A stretch of DNA of 64,000 bases from Mucilaginibacter sp. (GTDB taxonomy: Bacteria > Bacteroidota > Bacteroidia > Sphingobacteriales > Sphingobacteriaceae): positions 62,001 to 126,000 of the forward strand of contig NZ_JANYGQ010000035.1 of assembly GCF_025359345.1 (NCBI RefSeq), written 5' to 3'. Under the pieces are notes generated by a model, which was given only the letters and a program-made list of their open reading frames with translations, ran no database searches and was not told where the DNA came from. A program made the translations under genes and the position numbers. This document shows positions 25,068 to 34,270 of the stretch, one piece after another. The stretch's first letter is position 1. Each line of letters begins with the position of its first letter.

Positions 25068-26996
25068 ATGCAGGTACCAGCAGGTAATTTACTACAAAAA
25101 ATAAACACCCCTTCTGATTTAAAACAGCTAAAAGAGGATGAATTAAAGCAATTGTGCCAGGAATTACGTCAGTATATAATTGATGTGGTTTCGGTAAACG
25201 GCGGCCATTTTGCCGCCAGTTTAGGCGTTGTTGAACTAACCGTTGCGCTGCAATACATATTAAACACCCCCTACGACCAACTGGTTTGGGACGTTGGCCA
25301 CCAGGCTTACGGTCACAAAATTTTAACAGGTCGCCGCGACCAGTTTCATACAAACCGCGTTCATGGCGGCATCAGCGGTTTCCCAAAACGATCTGAAAGC
25401 GAATACGATACTTTTGGCGTTGGGCACTCATCAACTTCAATTTCCGCGGCATTGGGCATGGCTGTTGCTTCGCACTACAAAGGCGAGACCGACAGGCAGC
25501 ATGTAGCTGTAATCGGCGACGGATCTATGACAGCGGGGATGGCTTTTGAGGCTTTGAATCATGCAGGCATCGAAAACTCGAACCTGCTGGTGATATTGAA
25601 TGATAACAACATGTCGATAGACCCTAACGTAGGGGCTTTGAAGGAATATTTAACAGATATTACTACATCAAAGCCTTACAATCGCTTCAGGGATGATATA
25701 GCTAATGTACTTGCCAAAATTTCGGCTATAGGGCCTGATGCTTTTAAAATTGCACAAAAGCTTGAAAAAAGCATTAAAGGCACTTTACTTAAAAAGAGCA
25801 ATTTTTTCGAGGCGCTTAAATTCAGGTATTTCGGACCTATTGACGGACATGATGTGGAGCACCTGGTAAAAGTATTGCGCGATTTGCGCGACATTCCCGG
25901 CCCCAAGCTGTTACATTGTGTTACCGTAAAAGGCAAAGGCTATGCACTGGCCGAAAAGGACCAAACCAAATGGCATGCGCCCGGCTTATTTGATAAGATA
26001 ACCGGCGAAATAAAGAAATCAAAATCGGACAAGCCGCAGCCACCAAAATACCAGGACGTATTTGGACGTACCATTATAGAGCTTGCCGAGCAGAATCCTA
26101 AAATAATGGGAATTACCCCGGCAATGCCATCTGGTTGTTCATTAAACCTGATGATGAAAGCCATGCCGAACCGCGCGTTCGACGTTGGCATTGCGGAGCA
26201 GCATGCCGTAACGTTTTCGGCAGGTCTGGCATCACAAGGTTTGATTCCATTTTGTAATATTTACTCCAGTTTTATGCAGCGTGCATATGACCAGGTAATA
26301 CATGACGTGGCCATACAAAAACTTAACGTGGTATTTTGCCTGGATAGAGCCGGTTTAGCCGGTGCCGACGGACCAACACACCACGGCGCTTACGATCTTG
26401 CTTTTATGCGCTGTATACCGAACATGACGGTATCAGCCCCTATGAACGAAGAAGAGTTACGTAATCTGATGTTTACCGCCCAGCAGGACGATATGGGACC
26501 GTTTGTAATCCGCTATCCTCGCGGTAACGGTGTTATGGTTGACTGGCAGCGCCCGATGAAGGCCATAAAGGTCGGCAAAGGCCGCATGGTTTGCGATGGA
26601 GAAGAAATCGCCGTATTGACAATAGGTGCAATAGGTAATGAGGCCGTTAAAGCAATAGCTGAATTAAATACCGAAGGCTTTTACCCCGCACATTACGACC
26701 TGCGTTTTGTAAAACCGCTTGATGAGGCGTTATTGCACGAAGTTTTCCAAAAATTCGATAAAGTAATAACCGTTGAGGACGGCTGCCTTGAAGGCGGCAT
26801 GGGCAGCGCAGTACTTGAGTTTATGGCCGATAATAACTATAAGTCCCAGGTAGTCCGCTTAGGCATACCTGACCAAATTATTGAGCATGGTGAACAACCC
26901 GAGCTATGGGCCGAATGTGGCTACGATGCCCAGGGCATAGCCAAACAGGTTAAAAAGTTAGGTATCAAGCAGAATAAGCATATAATAGCTTCTTAA
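25068..26996 (+). CDS. dxs: 1-deoxy-D-xylulose-5-phosphate synthase
   Basis: Encodes 642 residues, full length. The thiamine-diphosphate site is GDGSMTAGMAFEALNHAG with NDNNMS further on (about 151-187). DGPTHHG and PYNRF-type elements follow, and the C-terminal transketolase domain includes YPRGNG. It condenses pyruvate with glyceraldehyde 3-phosphate to form DXP, first step of the MEP isoprenoid pathway, and feeds ispF, which is also in this window at 53283. It stands alone between two hairpin repeats. Confidence 0.96.
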   Translation: MQVPAGNLLQKINTPSDLKQLKEDELKQLCQELRQYIIDVVSVNGGHFAASLGVVELTVALQYILNTPYDQLVWDVGHQAYGHKILTGRRDQFHTNRVHGGISGFPKRSESEYDTFGVGHSSTSISAALGMAVASHYKGETDRQHVAVIGDGSMTAGMAFEALNHAGIENSNLLVILNDNNMSIDPNVGALKEYLTDITTSKPYNRFRDDIANVLAKISAIGPDAFKIAQKLEKSIKGTLLKKSNFFEALKFRYFGPIDGHDVEHLVKVLRDLRDIPGPKLLHCVTVKGKGYALAEKDQTKWHAPGLFDKITGEIKKSKSDKPQPPKYQDVFGRTIIELAEQNPKIMGITPAMPSGCSLNLMMKAMPNRAFDVGIAEQHAVTFSAGLASQGLIPFCNIYSSFMQRAYDQVIHDVAIQKLNVVFCLDRAGLAGADGPTHHGAYDLAFMRCIPNMTVSAPMNEEELRNLMFTAQQDDMGPFVIRYPRGNGVMVDWQRPMKAIKVGKGRMVCDGEEIAVLTIGAIGNEAVKAIAELNTEGFYPAHYDLRFVKPLDEALLHEVFQKFDKVITVEDGCLEGGMGSAVLEFMADNNYKSQVVRLGIPDQIIEHGEQPELWAECGYDAQGIAKQVKKLGIKQNKHIIAS

Positions 26997-27013
26997 TCAA
27001 GTCTTAAGTCAGT

Positions 27014-27061
27014 AGTCGATAGTCTTAAGTCAAAATCAGTTCGGACTTAAGACTATCGACT
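27014..27061. repeat. Hairpin repeat, AGTCTTAAGTC type, copy 2
   Basis: Perfect 18-bp arms at 27014-27031 and 27044-27061 with a 12-base loop. The arms are base-for-base the same as at 21503-21563, though the loops differ in length and sequence. It lies between the convergent ends of dxs and the RemB-like gene, a terminator position for both. Confidence 0.85.
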
Positions 27062-27084
27062 CAAGACTGACGACTTTAGACTAC

Positions 27085-28695
27085 TCAATGCGCTTTATAA
27101 CTCGCCAAATCGTTATACAGGCCGCGGAATGAGCTGCGCAGGCCGATAGTCACCATAGAGGTTTTGTCTTGGAACTGGCTATTTTTTTCGTTCCTGATGA
27201 TCCCACCAAGCTCAATTCGCAGGTTATATTTAGGGTTTAACAAGTAGGCTATTTTACCTTCAACATAAATCATGTTAGTGGTTAAGCCCTGGCCGATGTA
27301 GTTACCCGTAAACTTTGCCGGGTTACCATAGTTCTGGAACGCATCTTTTCCATAATTCAATCCGTCGATATCCAAACCATAGTGACCGTAATCCACTTCG
27401 CCCGAAAAATCAAACCTCTTGTATGAATAGTTTAACAAACCAACAAATTCCCTGAAATTGGCACCCCAGGGATGTGCCAGCATTTCCCCATTTTCGGTAT
27501 AGCTGATAACAGGTCCGCGTTCCGAATAGGTGTATGGTTTTGAAGCATTCGTTTCAACCAGGTAGTTAAGCCCGGTTACATTAAACAGGTTTGCGCCCCT
27601 GAAACCCAGCTGGTAACTATATTTATTTCTCGAGCTACCTTTGCTTGAAAAAAAGCTTGAAGATTCAAACTCATCTAAAGCAAATTGTCCATATGCAGTA
27701 ATACCATCGGTAATTTTATACTTGCTGGTAAAGCCAATCAGGGCATTATCCGGAGAGCCGTTTAAAGCTTCAACCGGCCTTAGGAATATAATAGGGTTTA
27801 CGTACGAAAAATCGAATGGTCTCGAGTGACCGGCATCGTCTTTATTATACCAGATAACAGCGTCAAAAAAGCCAACCGAGAAGCGGTTACTAACGTTCCA
27901 GTCCAGATAATGAAAAACCCCGCCTTTTTTACGGTTATTACCCGCGGCGTCTAAATCAACCGGATCGGTAAAACTGGCCCACATGGCCATGTACCTTACA
28001 TTGCCAAGGGTTGCCGTTAACCTAAAAAACGGGTAAGGCGATGCAGCGTCTGACAGTAAAAGCGAACGGTAGCCATCGCCAATAAATGTCTTGTCGCGCC
28101 CGGCCGAAATATTCAGAAAGCTGGTGGGCGTATACGATGCGGTTGCTGTTATATAATCCCAGTCGTATCCGTTTGCTTTATAAACTTTGGCGTAAGCCTG
28201 CCCGGGTACAATTCCGGTTTGGTTAATATAAGTAGCCAGGTACGGCGGTACAACGGCACTATTTTCGTACCCTGCTACATAATAGCTGAATTTATTTCCA
28301 AACGTACCGCCAATCTGCAAACCAAGCGACACGTTGTTGGTATTCAGTTTATTCGAAAAATCCCTGCCGATGGCAAAATCGGGCAGCAAGTCAGCGTAAA
28401 ACGTGGAGTTCGGGCCTTTGTAATCAATTAAATGCTCGTTAAATAATTTAGCATAAACGCCGCCGTGCGATTTGCCATCGCTGCCGTAATTCATTAAAGA
28501 ATCGTAGCGGCGTTTAATCACGGAGTCGTCAGCAAAAAACGGCCTTAGCGAACTGTGCTGCCTGGTTTTGGTTGAATAAACATCGGCATTAAGTTTTTGA
28601 TAAAACTGGTACGAATACTGCTGATATATTGATTGAGACCGGGCTGCGCCAGCCACAGTTAAAAATAACAGTAAAGCACCAAATATTTTCTTCAT
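27085..28695 (-). CDS. RemB/Wzi-like outer-membrane beta-barrel protein
   Basis: Encodes 536 residues with a signal peptide (cleavage near ARS-Q, about 20). The mature protein shows alternating aromatic strands and segments such as KLFNEHLIDYKGPNSTFYAD, LLPDFAIGRDFS, GLQIGGTFGNKFSYYVAGYE, NISAGRDKTFIGDGYRSL and a long barrel end. These match proteins called capsule assembly Wzi-family or gliding-motility RemB. In Bacteroidota this group is an outer-membrane barrel linked to surface polysaccharide or motility. gmd, a sugar-nucleotide gene, lies directly upstream (17 bases away), which favours a polysaccharide role. The exact role is unknown. Confidence 0.8.
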   Translation of the reverse strand: MKKIFGALLLFLTVAGAARSQSIYQQYSYQFYQKLNADVYSTKTRQHSSLRPFFADDSVIKRRYDSLMNYGSDGKSHGGVYAKLFNEHLIDYKGPNSTFYADLLPDFAIGRDFSNKLNTNNVSLGLQIGGTFGNKFSYYVAGYENSAVVPPYLATYINQTGIVPGQAYAKVYKANGYDWDYITATASYTPTSFLNISAGRDKTFIGDGYRSLLLSDAASPYPFFRLTATLGNVRYMAMWASFTDPVDLDAAGNNRKKGGVFHYLDWNVSNRFSVGFFDAVIWYNKDDAGHSRPFDFSYVNPIIFLRPVEALNGSPDNALIGFTSKYKITDGITAYGQFALDEFESSSFFSSKGSSRNKYSYQLGFRGANLFNVTGLNYLVETNASKPYTYSERGPVISYTENGEMLAHPWGANFREFVGLLNYSYKRFDFSGEVDYGHYGLDIDGLNYGKDAFQNYGNPAKFTGNYIGQGLTTNMIYVEGKIAYLLNPKYNLRIELGGIIRNEKNSQFQDKTSMVTIGLRSSFRGLYNDLASYKAH

Positions 28696-28712
28696 AATGC
28701 CGGTATTAGTTT

Positions 28713-29849
28713 TTATTCAAAGTAATTAAGCGTTTTAAAGCCGCCCTTTTTTAGGTAGTCATCCTTTTTTACCATGTGCAGATCTGATTGAACCATGTCG
28801 CTCACCAGTGCCTGCAAATCGTACTTTGGCACCCATCCAAGCTTTTCCTTTGCCTTGGTAGCATCGCCGATCAACAAATCAACCTCGGTAGGCCTGAAAT
28901 ATTTTGAATCGATTTTTACTACTGTTTGCCCAAACTTTAATGCATCGGTATTAAGGCCAAGTTCTTTCGCTTTTTCTTCGTCAATGTCAATAATCACACC
29001 GCGTTCGTTTTCGTCCTTCCCGCTAAATTCAACCTCAATACCCAAATCGTTGAACGACATTTTTATAAATTCTCTTACAGTGGTGGTTACGCCTGTGGCA
29101 ATAACAAAATCTTCCGGCGTATCGTGCTGCAGCATCAGCCACATGGCTTCAATATAATCTTTCGCATGGCCCCAATCGCGCTGGGCCGATAGGTTACCCA
29201 CATAAAGGCAATCCTGTAAACCCATAGCAATTTTTGAAGCTGCCCGGGTAATTTTACGGGTAACAAATGTTTCGCCGCGCACCGGGCTTTCGTGGTTAAA
29301 CAATATGCCGTTGCAGGCGAACATGCCATAAGCCTCGCGATAGTTTACGATTATCCAATACCCGTAAAGCTTTGCCACCGCATACGGCGAACGTGGATAA
29401 AAAGGTGTGGTTTCGCTTTGTGGCACAGCCTGCACCAATCCGTACAATTCGGAAGTTGATGCCTGGTAAATACGTGTTTTCTTTTCAAGCCCCAGCAGCC
29501 TTACGGCTTCCAATATCCTCAGCGTACCAATGCCATCGGCATTAGCGGTATATTCTGGCGTATCAAAACTTACCTTAACATGGCTTTGTGCGGCAAGGTT
29601 GTATATTTCGTCCGGCTGAATTTCCTGCACCAGGCGTATTAAATTAGTCGAATCAGTAAGGTCGCCATAGTGCAATTTAAATTTCACATTGGGCTCATGC
29701 GGGTCGTGGTACAGGTGGTCAATCCTGTCAGTATTAAATAACGACGAACGCCTTTTAATGCCATGTACCTCGTAGCCTTTTTTTAGCAAAAACTCCGCTA
29801 AATATGCACCATCCTGCCCGGTAATGCCTGTTATTAAAGCAATTTTCAT
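28713..29849 (-). CDS. gmd: GDP-mannose 4,6-dehydratase
   Basis: Encodes 378 residues of the short-chain dehydrogenase-type sugar-nucleotide enzymes. The nucleotide-binding Gly motif is GITGQDGAYLAEFLL (8-22), and the catalytic set is T132, E134 (QASTSELYG), Y156 and K160 (SPYAVAKLYG). It converts GDP-mannose to GDP-4-dehydro-6-deoxymannose, the precursor of GDP-fucose and related sugars of surface glycans. A GDP-fucose synthase gene (fcl) is not in the window. It is the first gene before the RemB-like gene and may share its transcript. Confidence 0.95.
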   Translation of the reverse strand: MKIALITGITGQDGAYLAEFLLKKGYEVHGIKRRSSLFNTDRIDHLYHDPHEPNVKFKLHYGDLTDSTNLIRLVQEIQPDEIYNLAAQSHVKVSFDTPEYTANADGIGTLRILEAVRLLGLEKKTRIYQASTSELYGLVQAVPQSETTPFYPRSPYAVAKLYGYWIIVNYREAYGMFACNGILFNHESPVRGETFVTRKITRAASKIAMGLQDCLYVGNLSAQRDWGHAKDYIEAMWLMLQHDTPEDFVIATGVTTTVREFIKMSFNDLGIEVEFSGKDENERGVIIDIDEEKAKELGLNTDALKFGQTVVKIDSKYFRPTEVDLLIGDATKAKEKLGWVPKYDLQALVSDMVQSDLHMVKKDDYLKKGGFKTLNYFE

Positions 29850-29970
29850 TAATGAGTGTGATGTAATAATTATGTAGTTGCAATATTATCCAATTTAATT
29901 GTAAATGTGGGTATGCGGGGGTGCGGTTGGGCTGATTTTTTTATTTGCAATAATCAAAGTACATTTGATT

Positions 29971-30138
29971 ATGAACGAAAAGTCATCATCTTCAATTCAG
30001 AAAAATCAGGTCAGAGATTTTTGGAATGACTTGCCGGAACATGTAAAAGCCGGAATAGAACTAGTTCAAAAACAGGCTGCCGACGGCAAGCTTACACCAC
30101 AAGATGAGGTGATGAAAAAGTATGCGAAGTGTTTATAA
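29971..30138 (+). CDS. Antitoxin-like small protein (possibly a relic)
   Basis: 55 residues from the ATG at 29971. A longer frame starts 66 bases upstream, but its extra residues look like random hydrophobic sequence. The pattern FWNDLPEHVKAGIELVQKQ followed by LTPQDEVMKKYAKCL is that of short helical antitoxins of the RelE/ParE type, which usually pair with an adjacent toxin gene. No toxin follows here; instead a broken antitoxin-like sequence does. It could be a lone antitoxin that neutralises related toxins, or debris. Confidence 0.5.
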   Translation: MNEKSSSSIQKNQVRDFWNDLPEHVKAGIELVQKQAADGKLTPQDEVMKKYAKCL

Positions 30139-30140
30139 CC

Positions 30141-30323
30141 GATGAGAGGGAAAACAAGAAAATCGATACAACTAAAAAAGATTGGGGTGACGGTTTTGAG
30201 AAAGAACTATAGAAGAGAAGCGAAGAATTTGCTGAAGGAACGGTTAAAACTTATACTTGGGAAGAGACTAAGCAGGCAGCCATAGAAGCTGCCATGAATA
30301 AAAGGAAAAATATTAATCTTTAA
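30141..30323 (+). pseudogene. Broken addiction-module component
   Basis: In the frame of bases 30141-30323 one reads DWGDGFEKEL, then a TAG at 30210, then KRSEEFAEGTVKTYTWEE and a TAA at 30321. The WxxE...RSEEFxxGTVKTYTWEETKQAA layout is that of TIGR02574/PF09720-like addiction-module proteins, with the stop replacing what looks like a Glu. No good start codon is seen upstream. It lies next to an intact toxin-antitoxin pair on the other strand and overlaps the 3' end of the toxin gene by 11 bases. Confidence 0.45.
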
Positions 30324-30621
30324 TTATCTCGAGCAGCTTTTCTGGGTCTTGCCGATTATCCCAAAAAGCGGTAATTATTACTTCATTTTCGTTAAACTTG
30401 TATAAAAGGCTAAAATGCCCCATCGCTGAAATTCTTGTTTCAGGATATTTGGTAGCTATAAAAGCCTCGGGGTATTTTCTGATTACTTTAACTCTTACCG
30501 CAATGAGTTTTATGAGTTTTTCTGCGTAGGCCGATGACCCATTTCTCACGGTCCAGTATCTAAAAATCTCGCGCCGTTGCCTAACGGCGGTTTCAGTCCA
30601 GACTATCTTCCTTTTAGCCAC
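30313..30621 (-). CDS. RelE/ParE-type toxin
   Basis: Encodes 102 residues with GTG as start, inside the end of the antitoxin gene. The small alpha-beta fold of RelE/ParE toxins is visible: WTETAVRQRREIFRYW near the start and ISAMGHFSLLYKFNENEVIITAFWDNRQDP near the end. Such proteins cut mRNA at the ribosome or poison gyrase; which of the two cannot be told from sequence. It is translated from the same transcript as the antitoxin, whose stop lies 19 bases into this gene. Confidence 0.85.
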   Translation of the reverse strand: MAKRKIVWTETAVRQRREIFRYWTVRNGSSAYAEKLIKLIAVRVKVIRKYPEAFIATKYPETRISAMGHFSLLYKFNENEVIITAFWDNRQDPEKLLEIIKD

Positions 30622-30845
30622 GCCAAATCGTCTTTATCTAGCTGCTCTTGTGAAATCAACCTACCCATTTCGATATCTTTATCACTAAGTTGCAACATAG
30701 TAATCTGTGCTTCTTTGAGTTCGACTGTCGCATTATTTTCTACACTTTTGTCAATTAAACTATTTAACGCAAGTAAATATTCCTTATTTGAAATTGTGAG
30801 GAGTTTATCAATTAAATTATCCCTTAAAATGTCTACTGTTGCCAT
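30603..30845 (-). CDS. Antitoxin partner of the RelE/ParE toxin
   Basis: Encodes 80 residues. The N-terminal half (MATVDILRDNLIDKLLTISN) is helical and the C-terminal half is charged (LSDKDIEMGRLISQEQLD), as in small antitoxins that wrap around their toxin. The DNA-binding fold is not obvious. The order is antitoxin first, toxin second with a short overlap, the classic type II arrangement. A near-perfect promoter lies directly upstream, and antitoxin-toxin complexes usually repress their own promoter. Confidence 0.8.
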   Translation of the reverse strand: MATVDILRDNLIDKLLTISNKEYLLALNSLIDKSVENNATVELKEAQITMLQLSDKDIEMGRLISQEQLDKDDLAWLKGR

Positions 30846-30849
30846 ATAC

Positions 30850-30880
30850 CAAATTTACATAAATGTCCGATTTAATCAAA
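30850..30880 (-). promoter_or_regulatory. Promoter of the toxin-antitoxin pair
   Basis: On the minus strand a TTTG -33 box (30880-30877), a 19-base spacer and a TAAATTTG -7 box (30857-30850) match the Bacteroidota promoter consensus TTTG-N19-TAnnTTTG exactly. The antitoxin ATG (30845) starts four bases after the box, implying a leaderless or nearly leaderless mRNA. Confidence 0.8.
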
Positions 30881-30979
30881 CAACATTTAAAAAGCCCGGC
30901 AAATATTTAATCATTGACACGTAACATTCCCCTTACTCCCTTTCTATCTCCACTAACCTTTTGTTACCTTTACTTTATA

Positions 30980-33900
30980 ATGGTTCCATCTACCCCCAAC
31001 AAATACAACGAAAAATTTCAGCAGGCAATAGCTCAGCTTAACCCCGAACAATTGGCCGCCGTCAATAAAATGGAAGGCCCTGTTTTGGTTATTGCCGGGC
31101 CGGGCACGGGCAAAACGCAAATACTGGCTGCCCGCATCGGCAAGATATTAACTGAAACAGATGCAAGCGCCCATGAGATTTTGTGCCTTACCTATACCGA
31201 TGCCGGCGCGGTCGCCATGCGCAAACGTCTTTTTGATTTCATCGGGCCTGATGCTTACCGGGTTAATATTTACACCTTCCACGCTTTTTGTAACGAAATA
31301 ATACAGGAGAACCTGGACTATTTCGGCAAACTGAGCATGGAGTCGCTGTCGGACTTGGATGGCGTGATGCTTTTTAACGAGCTGATTGACGAGTTCCCGA
31401 ACGACCACCTGCTAAAGCGTTTTACCGGCGAAAAGTATTACGATGCCCCCCGTTTAAAAAGCCTGTTCTCCACCATGAAAACGGAAGCCTGGGACGAAGC
31501 GCATATCGAAAAAGCGGTAAAAGAATACCTGGAGGATCTGCCCAATCGCGAAGAATTCATCTACAAAAAAGCAAATATCAAAGCAGGTATAAAGGCCGGC
31601 GACCCAAAGCAGAAAGACATAGATAAGGCGCACGACCTGATGAAAAAGCTGCTGGCAGCAGTGAGCGAATACAAGAACTTCGACAAAAAGATGAAAGCCA
31701 AAAGTCGTTATGATTATGACGACATGATTTTATGGGTGTTGAAGGCCTTCCGCGAAAACGATGAACTACTACGCCGTTACCAGGAGCGTTACCAATATAT
31801 TTTGGTGGATGAGTTCCAGGATACCAGCGGCTCGCAAAATGAGTTGCTAAAATTTATGCTGAACTACTGGGAGACACCAAACGTATTTGTGGTGGGCGAT
31901 GATGACCAGTCGATTTTCAAGTTCCAGGGTGCCAACATGAAGAACATCCTTGATTTTGCAAACGATTATGTAAGCACCCTGCAAACCGTTGTTTTAAAAC
32001 ACAACTACCGCTCAAACCAGCATATTCTTGATGTTTCAAAAGCACTGATAAATAACAACCGCGAACGGCTTACTGCACAGTTGGCGCTGGATAAAAATCT
32101 GAAGGCGGCCCATCCCCGTTTTGATCAGCTGGTGGTTTCGCCGATTATAAACGAGTATGAAACACCCGGTAAAGAACTGGTGGATGTCGCCAACAAAATA
32201 AAAGAGCTATTAAGCACTGGAACCGAACCCGGCGAAATTGCCGTGATATACCGCAATCACAGCCAGGTGGAAGAGTTGATTCAATATTTAGACACCCAGA
32301 AAATCGCTGTAAATACCAAGCGCAAGGTTGATATTTTTACGCTGCCCTTTGGCGAGAAAATCATCAATATTATGCGTTACCTGGCCATGGAGATGGATTC
32401 GCCCTACAGCGGGGATGAATTGCTGTTCGAGATAATGCACTATGATTTTTTCGACATCGCCCCTATTGAGATTGCAAAAGCCAGCTTAGCCGTAGCCAAA
32501 GAAAATTATGCCACAGCACGGAACAATGAACCCATAACCTCGCTGCGCCGCTACATCAGCGAAATAAAACTGCCGGCACAAACCGGGTTGTTTGATAAAT
32601 CGCCAAATTATGGAATGAAATTTTTGGTGAGCGATATTGATTACCTGTTAAATTACTCGGCCAGCAATACGCTGCAGCAGCTTTTTCAACAGTTGATAGC
32701 CAAAATGGGCATCCTGAAATATATTATGCAACAGCCTGATAAAGGCTGGTACATGCAGGTGCTCACAAATTTTTTTGATTTTATAAAAGACGAAAGCCGC
32801 AAAAACCCAGAAATAAAACTGGCCGATATCATAAACGTCATCACCCTGATGAAGCAAAATAAAATCAGGCTTGCGCTTAACCAGGTAATATTTTCCGAAA
32901 ATGGCGTAAACTTCATGACCGCACACGGCTCGAAAGGGCTGGAATTTGAACACGTGTTTTTAATTGGCTGCACCAAAAAAATATGGGACAGCAAGGGCCG
33001 TAACCACGGCTTTAGCTATCCGGATACGTTAACACAATCGTCAGACGACGACATCGCCCAAAAAGAAGAATCGCGCAGGCTGTTTTATGTGGCGCTTACC
33101 CGTGCAAAGCAACATTTGCTGATATCGTATGCCAGCCAGGATAAAAACGGCAAGGACCAGGAAGCATCGCAATTTGTGGGCGAAATTTTGGCCGACACAG
33201 ATTTGCCGGTGCATCACCCAAAAATCAGCGCCGATGCCATGATGGATTTTATCGCGCTGCAATTTAATGAGGCCGATAAGCCCAGGGTTGAATTGCTCGA
33301 CACCAACTATATTAACCAGTTGCTGCAGGATTATACATTGTCGGTAACCCATCTAAGCAATTACCTGGACTGCCCGCTGCGGTTCTATTTCCAGTGTTTA
33401 ATAAAAGTGCCATCGGGTAAAAGTCCGGCGGCAACGTTTGGGCAGGCGGTGCATTGGGCGCTGAACAAGGTTTTCAGGAACCTTAAAGCAGATGGCAACG
33501 AGTTCCCGCTGACAGATGATTTTATGAAGGAGTTTCGCTGGTATATGTACCGCAACCGCGATTCGTTTACCAAAGAGGATTTTAAATTGCGTTTGGATTA
33601 TGGCGAGAAAATTTTGCCGCCCTATTATAACCAGAATATTGAGGTTTGGAACAAAAACGCGGTTACCGAGCGCAGCATAAAAAACGTGGAGATTGACGGC
33701 ATCCCGATAAAAGGCAACCTGGATAAAGTTGAATTTAACGGCAAGGAAGTAAACGTTGTTGATTACAAAACCGGCAAACTTAAATATGCCAAAGACAAAT
33801 TTATAAAACCTAATAACGACGTGCCTTACGGCGGCGATTACTGGCGCCAGGCCGTGTTTTACAAAATACTAATCGATAACGACCGCACGCTTGACTGGGA

Positions 33901-34144
33901 AGTGGTAAGCACCCTATTTGAGTTTGTTGAACCGGTCAGTGAAGGGGAATATCATAAAGAAAAGGTGATAATAACGCCGGAAGACACCGAAACCGTGACC
34001 GAACAAATTAAAGAAGTTTATGGCAAGATTATGGCACACGATTTTAACACCGGCTGCGGCAAAAAAGAATGCGATTGGTGCCATTTTGTGAAGAGCAATT
34101 TTAAACAGATTGGCGGGGTGATGCAGGAGGAAAGTGCGGAATAA
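30980..34144 (+). CDS. UvrD-type helicase fused to an Fe-S PD-(D/E)XK nuclease
   Basis: 1,054 residues from the ATG at 30980; the frame extends to a TTG at 30914, but the family begins at the ATG. Helicase motifs of SF1A: Walker A AGPGTGKT (39-46), DEFQDT (about 276), GDDDQSIFKFQGA (304-316), THGSKGLEFEH-type motif (about 647) and LTRAKQHLL (about 704). The last 270 residues are a PD-(D/E)XK nuclease with VVDYKTGKLKY at about 926. Cys residues (one at about 797, in LDCPLRF, and three in CGKKECDWC near 1025) look like the four ligands of an AddB-type 4Fe-4S cluster. It probably resects double-strand breaks. It is a single gene with no addB. Confidence 0.9.
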   Translation: MVPSTPNKYNEKFQQAIAQLNPEQLAAVNKMEGPVLVIAGPGTGKTQILAARIGKILTETDASAHEILCLTYTDAGAVAMRKRLFDFIGPDAYRVNIYTFHAFCNEIIQENLDYFGKLSMESLSDLDGVMLFNELIDEFPNDHLLKRFTGEKYYDAPRLKSLFSTMKTEAWDEAHIEKAVKEYLEDLPNREEFIYKKANIKAGIKAGDPKQKDIDKAHDLMKKLLAAVSEYKNFDKKMKAKSRYDYDDMILWVLKAFRENDELLRRYQERYQYILVDEFQDTSGSQNELLKFMLNYWETPNVFVVGDDDQSIFKFQGANMKNILDFANDYVSTLQTVVLKHNYRSNQHILDVSKALINNNRERLTAQLALDKNLKAAHPRFDQLVVSPIINEYETPGKELVDVANKIKELLSTGTEPGEIAVIYRNHSQVEELIQYLDTQKIAVNTKRKVDIFTLPFGEKIINIMRYLAMEMDSPYSGDELLFEIMHYDFFDIAPIEIAKASLAVAKENYATARNNEPITSLRRYISEIKLPAQTGLFDKSPNYGMKFLVSDIDYLLNYSASNTLQQLFQQLIAKMGILKYIMQQPDKGWYMQVLTNFFDFIKDESRKNPEIKLADIINVITLMKQNKIRLALNQVIFSENGVNFMTAHGSKGLEFEHVFLIGCTKKIWDSKGRNHGFSYPDTLTQSSDDDIAQKEESRRLFYVALTRAKQHLLISYASQDKNGKDQEASQFVGEILADTDLPVHHPKISADAMMDFIALQFNEADKPRVELLDTNYINQLLQDYTLSVTHLSNYLDCPLRFYFQCLIKVPSGKSPAATFGQAVHWALNKVFRNLKADGNEFPLTDDFMKEFRWYMYRNRDSFTKEDFKLRLDYGEKILPPYYNQNIEVWNKNAVTERSIKNVEIDGIPIKGNLDKVEFNGKEVNVVDYKTGKLKYAKDKFIKPNNDVPYGGDYWRQAVFYKILIDNDRTLDWEVVSTLFEFVEPVSEGEYHKEKVIITPEDTETVTEQIKEVYGKIMAHDFNTGCGKKECDWCHFVKSNFKQIGGVMQEESAE

Positions 34145-34170
34145 ATTATTATTGAACTATAGGCGCTGTT

Positions 34171-34240
34171 ACTCCGTGCCTCCTTTGTGATCTCTGTGGT
34201 TAATTTTCACCACGTAGACACGGAGGAGGCACAGAGGAGG
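34171..34240. repeat. Inverted repeat of the CCGTGCCTCC type
   Basis: CTCCGTGCCTCC and CTCTGTGG (34171-34199) face CCACGTAGACACGGAGGAGG (34209-34229) with further matches to 34240, so the arms pair with gaps. It lies between the helicase-nuclease and the M28 peptidase genes. The CACGGAGGAGGCACAGAGGA pattern recurs between genes in Bacteroidota and has no coding role here. Confidence 0.7.
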
Positions 34241-34270
34241 CAGAGAAAAGATATTTAGGGCAAAATCAAC

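Noticed and set aside
21503..27061. tRNA genes were considered for the strong hairpins
   Set aside because: No cloverleaf with a TTCGANTC-like arm, and the arms repeat between loci.
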